From Candidatus Omnitrophota bacterium (GTDB taxonomy: Bacteria; Omnitrophota; Koll11; Gygaellales; Profunditerraquicolaceae): a stretch of 14,558 nt of DNA. Shown here piece after piece: positions 1 to 6,948 of the stretch. The position numbers were made by a program, and so were the translations under genes. Numbering within the stretch: position 1 is the first letter of the stretch; the number at the start of each line of letters is the position of its first letter. The DNA is taken from the NCBI GenBank assembly GCA_028719045.1, contig JAQULD010000031.1:1-14558 (forward strand), written 5' to 3'. The notes under the pieces are model-generated. The model was not told the DNA's origin and made no database searches. It worked only from the letters and a program-made list of their open reading frames with translations.

Positions 1-258
1 GGAAAAACGGTCCTTTTGCGACGCATGATATTTAGGCTCGATCATAGGCTGCAGGTCAAGCTGCCTTAGCCTCTCTTCTTCCATAGGCACACAGATAAGC
101 CCGCGCCCGTGTTTGGCCATGAAATTTATATCCTGCGGCCTGGCGAAAGAAGCAGACATGACCAGGTCTCCTTCATTCTCGCGGTCTTCATCGTCAACCA
201 CGATGACCATCTTGCCTTTTTTCAGGTCTTCCAGTATTTCCGGTATAGAATTAAACAT
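1..258 (-). CDS. ribB: 3,4-dihydroxy-2-butanone 4-phosphate synthase, RibB or N-terminal part of RibBA (partial)
   Basis: The first 86 codons of this gene are present; it runs off the left edge. The enzyme converts ribulose 5-phosphate to 3,4-dihydroxy-2-butanone 4-phosphate and formate, supplying the four-carbon unit for riboflavin. The translation contains the family signature [10 protein letters not shown] at residues 22-31 (acidic Mg2+ and substrate site), followed by [16 protein letters not shown], both typical of RibB. The start is the ATG at 256-258, preceded by AAGGGG at a 5-nt spacing. An FMN riboswitch with a terminator lies directly upstream, which independently supports a riboflavin-biosynthesis role. 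Whether a GTP cyclohydrolase II domain follows (RibBA) cannot be seen. Function is confident; the ribB versus ribBA choice is open. Confidence 0.88.
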   Translation of the reverse strand, partial: MFNSIPEILEDLKKGKMVIVVDDEDRENEGDLVMSASFARPQDINFMAKHGRGLICVPMEEERLRQLDLQPMIEPKYHASQKDRFS

Positions 259-281
259 AGCTACCCCTTAAAATAAATAAA

Positions 282-302
282 CCCGAAGATAAAATCTTCG
301 GG
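282..302 (-). terminator. Riboswitch-controlled intrinsic terminator before ribB
   Basis: On the minus strand a 9-bp hairpin with arms CCCGAAGAT and ATCTTCGGG closes a 3-nt loop. It is followed by a U-rich tract (TTTATTTATTTT) that ends shortly before the ribB Shine-Dalgarno. It lies immediately 3' of the FMN aptamer, so it is the likely expression platform. Its 5' arm (294-302) is complementary to the 5' strand of aptamer helix P1 (456-463), giving a mutually exclusive antiterminator. Confidence 0.85.
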
Positions 303-320
303 TATAGTAATTGCTTTTAA

Positions 321-463
321 TCTTCTACCATCTGGACTTTCCGCAGAAAGTGGAACATTTCCGCGCTTCCATCGGCTCTGGAATATAACCAGATCAGACT
401 TTTGCCTGCGCAAAAGCCTCGCGGGCTTGACCGCCGGTCAGGAATTTCACCTTTCCCCGAAGA
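321..463 (-). promoter_or_regulatory. FMN riboswitch (RFN element)
   Basis: On the minus strand the conserved RFN blocks appear in the right order: GGTGAAATTCCTGACCGGCGG, AGCCCGCGAG, GATCTGGT, ATTCCAGAGCCGATGG, and the closing AGTCCAGATGGTAGAAGA. P1 is formed by TCTTC at 459-463 and GAAGA within 321-326. The element binds FMN and lowers expression of riboflavin genes. Here it sits between a sigma-70-type promoter and the ribB start with a terminator in between, so control is probably by transcription attenuation. Aptamer identity is certain from the motifs; the switching mechanism is inferred from complementarity. Confidence 0.96.
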
Positions 464-476
464 CTAATTAGTAATT

Positions 477-504
477 AGTATAACATAAAAACTTGTCTTG
501 TCAA
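477..504 (-). promoter_or_regulatory. Sigma-70-type promoter for the riboswitch and ribB transcript
   Basis: The minus strand carries TTGACA (499-504), a 16-bp spacer and TATACT (477-482). The predicted start near 470 is just upstream of the aptamer P1 strand, so the riboswitch folds from nearly the first nucleotide. Confidence 0.8.
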
Positions 505-521
505 TATTTTTAGCCTATAAT
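493..521 (+). promoter_or_regulatory. Sigma-70-type promoter for pncC-thpR
   Basis: TTGTCT (493-498), a 17-bp spacer and a perfect TATAAT (516-521). The expected start is about position 528, two bases before the pncC ATG at 530, which predicts a leaderless or nearly leaderless mRNA. Its -35 box directly abuts the -35 box of the divergent ribB promoter (499-504), so RNA polymerase could probably occupy only one of them at a time. Confidence 0.72.
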
Positions 522-529
522 AAGTAATT

Positions 530-997
530 ATGCAACCCATTGTCGGAGAAATACATAAATCCCTGTTAAAAAACCATAAGACCGTAGCTGTAGCGGAGTC
601 CTGCACCGGCGGGCTTACCTCGGCCATGCTTACAGAACTTCCCGGAAGCTCCGCTTTCTTCTTATTAGGCGCCATTACCTATAGTAACGCGGCAAAAGAG
701 CGCGTTTTAAAGGTCCCTTCCGTGATAATCAAAGAGAATGGCGCTGTTTCAAAGATCGTAGCCGTCTCAATGGCCGGATCCGTACGGAAAATCGTTGGCG
801 CTGATTTTGGGATAGGGATAACCGGAATAGCCGGACCAGGCGGCGGCACTCCCCTAAAACCCGTAGGCACTGTTTACATTGCCTGCTCGGACAAAAATAA
901 AACCATCTGCAAAAAATTTATTTTTAAAGGCAGCCGGGGACGCATCAGGGCGCAGGCCGCGTTGAAAGCGCTCCAACTATTAAAAACAATGCTATGA
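530..997 (+). CDS. pncC: Nicotinamide-nucleotide amidohydrolase, stand-alone CinA C-terminal domain (PncC)
   Basis: A 155-residue stand-alone CinA C-terminal domain. The family deamidates nicotinamide mononucleotide to nicotinic acid mononucleotide in the cytoplasmic pyridine-nucleotide salvage cycle. The hallmark AESCTGG lies at residues 22-28 with the presumed catalytic Ser24, and the glycine-rich GITGIAGPGGGTPLKPVG segment lies at 96-113. The N-terminal MoCF-like domain of full-length CinA is absent, as in E. coli PncC. The ATG at 530 has no upstream Shine-Dalgarno but sits where the transcript should begin. The protein N-terminus matches the family, so this start is preferred. Its stop overlaps the thpR start (ATGA), indicating translational coupling. 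A recA neighbour, common for cinA, is not in this window. Confidence 0.92.
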   Translation: MQPIVGEIHKSLLKNHKTVAVAESCTGGLTSAMLTELPGSSAFFLLGAITYSNAAKERVLKVPSVIIKENGAVSKIVAVSMAGSVRKIVGADFGIGITGIAGPGGGTPLKPVGTVYIACSDKNKTICKKFIFKGSRGRIRAQAALKALQLLKTML

Positions 998-1566
998 GGG
1001 CATTTATTGCCATAGACTTACCCAAAGAGATCAAAGGCCACTTACGCGCTGTCCAGGAAAAACTAAAAAACAGCCGCGCGGACGTAAAATGGGTCGAGCC
1101 CGGAAACATCCACCTTACCTTAAAATTCCTCGGTGAAGCCGAAGAAGAAAAAATAAAAGCCGTTATCGAGGTCATTGAAAATATCGCCAAGGATAAAAAG
1201 CCTTTTTCCGTCCGTTTATCCGAACTCGGGGCATTTCCCGGGCTTTCTTCCGCGCGCGTTATCTGGGCCGGCATCGACAAGGGGGATACCGAGGTAAAAG
1301 AGATAGCCGCTCAGCTGGAAGATGATTTATCCAAGATAGGGTTCCCTAAAGAAGACAGGCCTTTCTCTTCCCACATCACCATTGGCAGGACCAGGTCGTC
1401 TTTTAACAGGCAGGAATTAGTCAAGATACTCACCGGGCTGCAGGATACCTTCAAAAAAGATGCCCCGGAATTTAACGCGGACAAGGTCACCCTGTTCAAA
1501 AGCACCCTCACCCCGAAAGGCCCGGTCTACGAGGCCTTAAAAGAAATAAACCTTAAAACCACCTGA
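994..1566 (+). CDS. thpR: RNA 2',3'-cyclic phosphodiesterase / 2'-5' RNA ligase family (ThpR)
   Basis: A 190-residue 2H phosphoesterase. The two catalytic tetrapeptides are visible: HLTL at residues 40-43, in a classic WVEPGNIHLTLKFLGE context, and HITI at 127-130. The N-terminus MRAFIAIDLP is typical of the family. ThpR enzymes hydrolyse 2',3'-cyclic phosphates on RNA ends and show 2'-5' ligase activity in vitro; the physiological substrate is unsettled. The ATG overlaps the pncC stop by four bases, so the two are co-translated. Its last 40 bases overlap, tail to tail, the end of pgpA on the other strand. Length is normal and no frameshift is seen. Confidence 0.93.
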   Translation: MRAFIAIDLPKEIKGHLRAVQEKLKNSRADVKWVEPGNIHLTLKFLGEAEEEKIKAVIEVIENIAKDKKPFSVRLSELGAFPGLSSARVIWAGIDKGDTEVKEIAAQLEDDLSKIGFPKEDRPFSSHITIGRTRSSFNRQELVKILTGLQDTFKKDAPEFNADKVTLFKSTLTPKGPVYEALKEINLKTT

Positions 1567-1988
1567 AGAATGATATTGGCGTAAAGCCCCGCGGCGATAT
1601 CGTCAAGCATCACCCCGGAGCTTCCCCTCAGATTTTGCAGCCTGCGTAAGGGAGCGGGTTTTGAGATATCGAATATGCGGAAAAGGACAAAGGCGCAAAC
1701 CGCGACCTTTGGATTGTAAGGCAGGAATAAAAGGCTTATCAGCATCCCGGAAACTTCATCGATCACAATGCGGGGGGAATCTTTCCGGTCAAACACCCTC
1801 TCGGCCCTGCCGCTCACCAGAAAACCTAAAACGGTAAATAAGACAGCCAAGTTAAGGATATTCCCTTTAGCCAGGAAGTATATTACCAAAGCCGCTAAAC
1901 TCGCGAAAGTACCGGGCGCAAACGGCAGGTAACCGATATAGCAGAATGTGCTGATGAATTTTACGAATGATTTCAGGTAGCCGCTCAT
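1527..1988 (-). CDS. pgpA: Phosphatidylglycerophosphatase A
   Basis: A 153-residue integral membrane phosphatase of the PgpA family. It removes the phosphate from phosphatidylglycerophosphate, the product of the adjacent upstream gene pgsA, to give phosphatidylglycerol. Family marks are YLPFAPGT at residues 20-27, VIDEVSG at 75-81, FRIFDISKP at 103-111 and the acidic pair D129-D130 in MLDDIAAG. Hydrophobic stretches at roughly 32-60, 80-105 and 130-148 fit a multi-pass protein. The ATG start is 6 bases after the pgsA stop, with no strong Shine-Dalgarno, so translational coupling to pgsA is likely. It is the last gene of the rpsO-pnp-ftsK operon and ends inside thpR. Confidence 0.93.
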   Translation of the reverse strand: MSGYLKSFVKFISTFCYIGYLPFAPGTFASLAALVIYFLAKGNILNLAVLFTVLGFLVSGRAERVFDRKDSPRIVIDEVSGMLISLLFLPYNPKVAVCAFVLFRIFDISKPAPLRRLQNLRGSSGVMLDDIAAGLYANIILQVVLRFISFKAS

Positions 1989-1994
1989 TTGGAA

Positions 1995-2573
1995 TTAAAG
2001 GACGGTGATTATCTTTCTATTTTCCCAGAGATATGAAAGGCCTGAATAAAGAGTAAGTATTACCGTAAAGAGCGTCAAAAGATATATACCCGACTGGAAG
2101 AACCTGTCCAGGGGCGGATTCCAGGTAAAGAAGGTAAGCATTACGTCTTTTAAGACGATAAACGCAAGTATAAAGAAGATCACCACCATCTGAGAAAAAG
2201 TCTTGTGCTTGCCGGCCCTGCTGGCGGATAATACTTTCCCCTTGTTCAGCGCGAATAATCTAAGCGACATTATAAGTATTTCGCGCGACATGATAATGAC
2301 GAACATCCAGGCGGGGACAAGCTGCATCTGGACAAATGCGGCAAAGGACGCCAGGACGAAGATCTTATCGGCTATTGGGTCCATCAGTTTACCGAAATCA
2401 GTTACCATGTTCCTTTTACGCGCGATACGGCCGTCAAGAAAATCGGAAAGCGCGACAAAAGCGAAAATAGAAAGGCTGATGATCTTGGCCCAAAGGGCAT
2501 TGCAAAACAAAAAGAACATAAAAACAAAAGTGAGGATGATCCTTAACACTGTAAGCCTGTTGGCAATATTCAT
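1995..2573 (-). CDS. pgsA: CDP-diacylglycerol--glycerol-3-phosphate 3-phosphatidyltransferase
   Basis: A 192-residue membrane enzyme of the CDP-alcohol phosphatidyltransferase family, which makes phosphatidylglycerophosphate from CDP-diacylglycerol and glycerol 3-phosphate. The full signature DGx2ARx8Gx3Dx3D is readable: D47-G48, A51-R52, G61, D65 and D69. Membrane helices flank the motif at roughly 7-25, 30-45, 78-100, 122-142 and 160-182. Start is the ATG at 2571-2573, 6 bases after the rimO stop. Substrate specificity (glycerol phosphate rather than serine or inositol) is inferred from MNIANRLTVLR at the N-terminus and from the following pgpA gene, whose product takes the next step. Confidence 0.93.
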   Translation of the reverse strand: MNIANRLTVLRIILTFVFMFFLFCNALWAKIISLSIFAFVALSDFLDGRIARKRNMVTDFGKLMDPIADKIFVLASFAAFVQMQLVPAWMFVIIMSREILIMSLRLFALNKGKVLSASRAGKHKTFSQMVVIFFILAFIVLKDVMLTFFTWNPPLDRFFQSGIYLLTLFTVILTLYSGLSYLWENRKIITVL

Positions 2574-2579
2574 ATTTAG

Positions 2580-3827
2580 TTAAACCTCTCCCTGCAAATC
2601 ATACTCTAAGGTCCCGGTGATATTTACTTTTACCAGGTCGCCCGGTTTTAGTTTTTTCGCGGAACGCACGTAAACTACGCCGTCGACTTCCGGAGCGTCG
2701 TACTGGGTGCGCCCTACGAAGTAATCTTTTTCCAGCTCATCTATCAAAACTTCAACGTTCTTGCCTATAAACCGCCTGTTGTTTTGCGCGGAAATTCCCT
2801 GTTGCGTAAGCATAAGAGCGTCAAAACGCTCTTCTTTGATCTTTTTCGGCACTTGGCCCTTAAGATTGCAGGCGGGCGTCCCTTCTTCCCTCGAATAAAT
2901 AAAAGCCCCTAATTTATCGAATTTTACTTCTCCGACAAACTCAAGGAGCTCTTTAAACTCCCTGTCGGTTTCTCCTGGAAATCCCACTATGACCGAAGTC
3001 CTGATAGCGGCTTCGGGGATAACCTTTCGTATCCTGGCGATCGTGCTTAAAATATCCCGCTTCGCCGTTTTCCTGTTCATTGCCTTTAAGATACGTCCGC
3101 TGATATGCTGGACAGGAAGGTCTATGTATTTACAGACCCTGGGCTCGTTTTTGATGATTTCCAGGAGCTCTTCGCTTACGCGGCTCGGGTAAAGATAAAG
3201 CAGCCTTACCCAGCGGATATTATTTAACTTGCGGGCGATTTTTCCAACCAGCTCAGCCAGTTTAAAATCACCGTATAAATCCAGGCCGTATCCGGTAATA
3301 TCCTGGCCGATTATGTTTAATTCTATCTTCTTTTCCCTGTCAAGGAACTCAACTTTACGCAGTATCGAATCCGTATCGAGGCTGGTGAACTTTCCTTTTA
3401 TCCCCGGGATCACGCAATAGCTGCAGCGGTTGATGCAACTCTCGCAAATCTTAAGATAAGCGTAGTGGCCGGGGGTAATGGAAAAATCACCCACCTCGCT
3501 GTTTAAGGCTATCCTGCCAACAAAAGCGTCAACCTCAGGCAGTTCTTTCCTTAATTTTTCCTTATACCTTTCGGCCAAACAGCCGTAAACGATAATTTTC
3601 TTAAGCCCGCCCCGCTTCTTTAATTCTATGAGGTCCAGTATCGCGTCAATGGACTCGGCCTTGGCCTCTTCTATGAAAGCGCAGGTATTTACAATACCGA
3701 TCTCCGCTTTATCGAGATCGACAATCTCAAACCCCTTGGCGCTGAGCCTGCCTAAAATGTTTTCCGAATCTACCAGGTTCCTCGGACAGCCGAGGCTCAA
3801 TATCCCGACCTTAAGCTTGCGCTTCAT
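2580..3827 (-). CDS. rimO: Ribosomal protein S12 methylthiotransferase RimO
   Basis: A 415-residue radical SAM methylthiotransferase. RimO adds a methylthio group to the conserved aspartate of ribosomal protein uS12. The N-terminal MTTase domain has SLGCPRNLVDSE at residues 11-22, the form that separates RimO from MiaB. Its three cluster cysteines are C14, C49 and C83. The radical SAM motif CxxxCxxC is C131, C135 and C138. The C-terminal 60 or so residues form a TRAM domain containing VGRTQYDAPEVDGVVYV. The ATG overlaps the upstream stop as ATGA, implying coupled translation. Length is close to that of bacterial RimO and all key cysteines are present. Confidence 0.95.
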   Translation of the reverse strand: MKRKLKVGILSLGCPRNLVDSENILGRLSAKGFEIVDLDKAEIGIVNTCAFIEEAKAESIDAILDLIELKKRGGLKKIIVYGCLAERYKEKLRKELPEVDAFVGRIALNSEVGDFSITPGHYAYLKICESCINRCSYCVIPGIKGKFTSLDTDSILRKVEFLDREKKIELNIIGQDITGYGLDLYGDFKLAELVGKIARKLNNIRWVRLLYLYPSRVSEELLEIIKNEPRVCKYIDLPVQHISGRILKAMNRKTAKRDILSTIARIRKVIPEAAIRTSVIVGFPGETDREFKELLEFVGEVKFDKLGAFIYSREEGTPACNLKGQVPKKIKEERFDALMLTQQGISAQNNRRFIGKNVEVLIDELEKDYFVGRTQYDAPEVDGVVYVRSAKKLKPGDLVKVNITGTLEYDLQGEV

Positions 3828-4750
3828 CGTTCTACTTTAAGGCCTTCCCTGGTAACAAGTATGTTCTTTACAGCCTGGCCTTTTTTACCCAGGGGCGGCA
3901 GGATCTTGCCGTTCAATTCAAGCTCCACGTTCCCCACATTTCCCAGGGTAAGCTCCATCTTATCTTTTGCCTGCCAGACTTCGAATCTTCCTTTTTTAAG
4001 CACATTCTGGAACACGGCTTTCCCGTCGGCTTTCAACTGCACCCAGCAATCGTCTTTGGCGTGTATCCCGAGCCTTATTCCGGAAAAAGTTTCTTTTTTC
4101 GCGGGCTCAGCATAGGACGCGGCGGAAGCCACCGGCTGGGCCGGCGCCGTCTGCGGCGCGCTTACAGGCGCTGATTGCGGTAAAGATACAGATACCGGTT
4201 TAGCCGTACTCTTACGCGCGGAAGCCGCTTTTTTTACCGTCTTAGCCGGAATGCTGTGCGGCGGCGGTGAGGTAACGGTGACTTTTTTGCGCTGCCCCAT
4301 GTGTTTCGAGATCATTACGGCTATTTTTTTTATCCCGAGGAACAAGAAAAAAACCGCTAATAGCGCAAAGACAGCCACGGCGATCCTGCGGATAAGCCAA
4401 GGGTTGAAAATATTTACTTTTACCGCAGGCGGCTTTGTTTCCTGCGGCTTCTGAACAGGCTTATTCTGCGCAGGCTCCGGCTTCTCGATTTTTTCTTTCG
4501 CTTTCGGCAAATTCACCGGCACCGGACGAGTATCCTTGTATTCCTGGGTATATTCGCGCGGGTCGACCCCTAAAAACTGGCAGTAAATTTTCAAAAAACC
4601 TTTTATATATATAGGGCTTAAATTCGCCAGGTTATCCTCTTCAATAGCCTTGAGGATATTCAGGTGGATCTTCGTTTTCTTATGCACCTCTTCCAGGCTA
4701 AAACCCTTTTCCAGACGTAATTTCCTTAATCTCGCACCTGCTGACTCCAT
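3824..4750 (-). CDS. RodZ-like membrane protein: HTH, transmembrane segment, DUF4115
   Basis: A 308-residue protein with RodZ layout. A cytoplasmic helix-turn-helix of the HTH_25 type spans residues 4-66 (GARLRKLRLEKGFSLEEV). A Lys/Pro-rich linker follows at 80-112, then one membrane helix at about 121-141. An Ala/Pro/Ser-rich stretch covers 158-215, and a C-terminal beta-rich DUF4115 domain covers about 222-304. RodZ proteins tie the MreB cytoskeleton to the cell-wall synthesis machinery and affect rod shape; a DNA-binding role has also been discussed for the family. The start ATG is at 4748-4750, 3 bases after the ftsK stop, and the 3' end overlaps rimO. Identification as the functional equivalent of RodZ is inferred from domain order, so no symbol is given. 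Confidence 0.85.
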   Translation of the reverse strand: MESAGARLRKLRLEKGFSLEEVHKKTKIHLNILKAIEEDNLANLSPIYIKGFLKIYCQFLGVDPREYTQEYKDTRPVPVNLPKAKEKIEKPEPAQNKPVQKPQETKPPAVKVNIFNPWLIRRIAVAVFALLAVFFLFLGIKKIAVMISKHMGQRKKVTVTSPPPHSIPAKTVKKAASARKSTAKPVSVSLPQSAPVSAPQTAPAQPVASAASYAEPAKKETFSGIRLGIHAKDDCWVQLKADGKAVFQNVLKKGRFEVWQAKDKMELTLGNVGNVELELNGKILPPLGKKGQAVKNILVTREGLKVER

Positions 4751-4753
4751 TTT

Positions 4754-6946
4754 CTAACTTTTCTCCTTTTCCATTATATCTTTCTCAAGCCAGGCATCCC
4801 TGTCAACAAGGATCTTGCGGGGCTTACTTCCTTCAAAAGGCCCGACCATGCCTTCCTGCTCCATCATATCGATGATGCGGGCCGCCCGGGTATAACCGAG
4901 CCTCAGCCTTCTCTGCAGGATCGAAACGGAAGCCTGGTTGCTCTCGATAATTATCCTCACAGCCTCTTCGTAAAGCTCGTCTTTTTCTCCGCCGCCGGGA
5001 AGGCTGGATTTCTGCTGGTCTTTTAAGATCTCCTCGCTATATACCGGCTGGCCCTGAGCCTTGATGAATTCCACGACTTTTTCTATCTCCGCGTCGCTAA
5101 CCAACGCTCCCTGCGCGCGCGTAACTTTCGCTTCTTCCGGCCTTAAGAAAAGCATATCCCCTTTTCCCAAAAGTTTGTCCGCGCCGTTCATATCCAGAAC
5201 GGTGCGCGAGTCTACTTTAGAAGCCACTTTAAAAGAGATACGCGCGGGTAAATTCGCTTTGATGACTCCTGTTATCACGTCCACCGAAGGCCTCTGGGTA
5301 GCAAGAACTATGTGTATGCCGACAGCGCGGGAAAGCTGGGCCAGGCGCGTGATCGCGGATTCGATCTGGTCGCGGCAAATCATCATTAGATCCGCGAACT
5401 CATCGATCATGATCACTATATAAGGTAAGGGCTGCGGCTGTTTTTCATTGTAAGCTTCGATGTTCCTGGCGCCCGCGTCCGCTAAAAGCTTGTAACGGTC
5501 TTCCATCTCATTCACCGCCCAGCCAAGCGCGCTCGAGGCCTTTTTGGCGTCCGTTACTACAGGGCACAAAAGATGCGGCAGGCCGTTAAAAGGAGCGAGC
5601 TCCACCATTTTCGGGTCGATCATCACGAATTTCAATTCTTCGGGAGTCGCCCGGAACAACAAAGAAAGTATCAGTGAATTGACGCAAACGGTTTTTCCTG
5701 AGCCGGTTGTGCCCGCGATAAGTAAATGCGGCATTTTGCCCAAATCAGCGAACACGGGCTTGCCGGAAATATCTTTTCCGATAGCAAGGGTTAATTTTGC
5801 CCCGGATTTCAGGAATTCCTGCGAGCCAAGAATCTCTTTAAAATAAACCAGGCTGCTCTGTATATTCGGGACTTCCACGCCTACCCTGGCTTTACCGGGA
5901 ATAGGGGCCACTATCCTTACCGACTGGGCTTTCATGGCTAATGCGATATCGTCGCCAAGGGCTACGATGCGGTTCAATTTTACGCCGGGAGCGGGTTCAA
6001 GTTCATAGCGCGTGATTATCGGGCCGCGCTCGATATCGGTGACCTTCACGGAAATACCGAAATCTTCCAGTGTATCTTCCAAAACCCTGGCATTATTGGT
6101 AAGGTCCTCTTTGATCTGCCTAGCCTCAAAAGGCGGAGGCGAATCCAGGAGGTCCACAGGAGGAAGATGGTAATCTCCGATCTTTACCGGCTGCGCTTTT
6201 GCCTGGGCTTGTACCGCGGGAGTTTCTGTCCTTATTTTTAACTTCGGGGCCTGCGCCGGCTTTAAAGCTTCGTCTTTAGATACGGATTCAGGTAAAATTA
6301 TTTTCGGCTTTCCCGTAAGTGACGGGAGGTCTTTCTTCTGGTTAAGGCCCGTTTTGATCAGCGGCCCCTGAAGCTTGTCTTTTTTCCGGAAGTTAAAGGC
6401 GAATAAAGGATTCAAGAGGTTCTTAAGTTTTCCGGAGGCGTGAGAAAAAAATGTCGAGATCAGGATCTCCGTAACCAGGGCGACGGACAAAATGATCAAG
6501 GTGGTAAAAAGGATATAACCTCCCAGCCTGCCAAAATTCAAAATGACAAAATGAGAGATAACCGTGCCCAGGGCCCCGGCGCGCGCAAACCTTAGCGCCT
6601 GGGTGTGGACAGGGAAAACCCCTAAAAGGGAACTAAGCGAAATAAGAAAAACCAGGATGCCGAGCAAACGCGGCAGGCGCAGAGAAGGCGGTTCCTGCTT
6701 GAACAGCCTTACCCCGAACCAAAGTATCAATACCGGTACGAGGAATGCCGTCCAACCTAAAAGAAAGAACAGGCCGCCCGCCAGGTATGCCCCAAATGTC
6801 CGGATTAAATTCTTAGGTGGAATGTTCGGGTGGGTGGTGTAGAACTTCAGGTCATAGGGAGTAAACGAGACAAGACTTGCTAATACGATAATGCCTAATG
6901 CGACAAAGATGACTCCTTTGATCTCATTGAATCTTTTTTCTTTCAC
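4754..6946 (-). CDS. ftsK: DNA translocase FtsK/SpoIIIE
   Basis: A 730-residue septal DNA pump that moves chromosome termini during division. The N-terminal part has four membrane helices (about 11-28, 52-80, 93-111 and 143-166). A short linker and the alpha/beta motor domains follow. Walker A is GTTGSGKT at 412-419 and Walker B is VIMIDEF at 511-517. A gamma winged-helix domain at about 655-712 (SVSILQRRLRLGYTRAARIIDMME) is the part that reads KOPS/SRS-type polar sequences. The linker is short compared with E. coli FtsK, as in SpoIIIE-type members. The start is a GTG two bases after the pnp stop; no good ATG is nearby and the N-terminus fits the family. Translation is probably coupled to pnp. 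Confidence 0.95.
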   Translation of the reverse strand: MKEKRFNEIKGVIFVALGIIVLASLVSFTPYDLKFYTTHPNIPPKNLIRTFGAYLAGGLFFLLGWTAFLVPVLILWFGVRLFKQEPPSLRLPRLLGILVFLISLSSLLGVFPVHTQALRFARAGALGTVISHFVILNFGRLGGYILFTTLIILSVALVTEILISTFFSHASGKLKNLLNPLFAFNFRKKDKLQGPLIKTGLNQKKDLPSLTGKPKIILPESVSKDEALKPAQAPKLKIRTETPAVQAQAKAQPVKIGDYHLPPVDLLDSPPPFEARQIKEDLTNNARVLEDTLEDFGISVKVTDIERGPIITRYELEPAPGVKLNRIVALGDDIALAMKAQSVRIVAPIPGKARVGVEVPNIQSSLVYFKEILGSQEFLKSGAKLTLAIGKDISGKPVFADLGKMPHLLIAGTTGSGKTVCVNSLILSLLFRATPEELKFVMIDPKMVELAPFNGLPHLLCPVVTDAKKASSALGWAVNEMEDRYKLLADAGARNIEAYNEKQPQPLPYIVIMIDEFADLMMICRDQIESAITRLAQLSRAVGIHIVLATQRPSVDVITGVIKANLPARISFKVASKVDSRTVLDMNGADKLLGKGDMLFLRPEEAKVTRAQGALVSDAEIEKVVEFIKAQGQPVYSEEILKDQQKSSLPGGGEKDELYEEAVRIIIESNQASVSILQRRLRLGYTRAARIIDMMEQEGMVGPFEGSKPRKILVDRDAWLEKDIMEKEKS

Positions 6947-6948
6947 CT

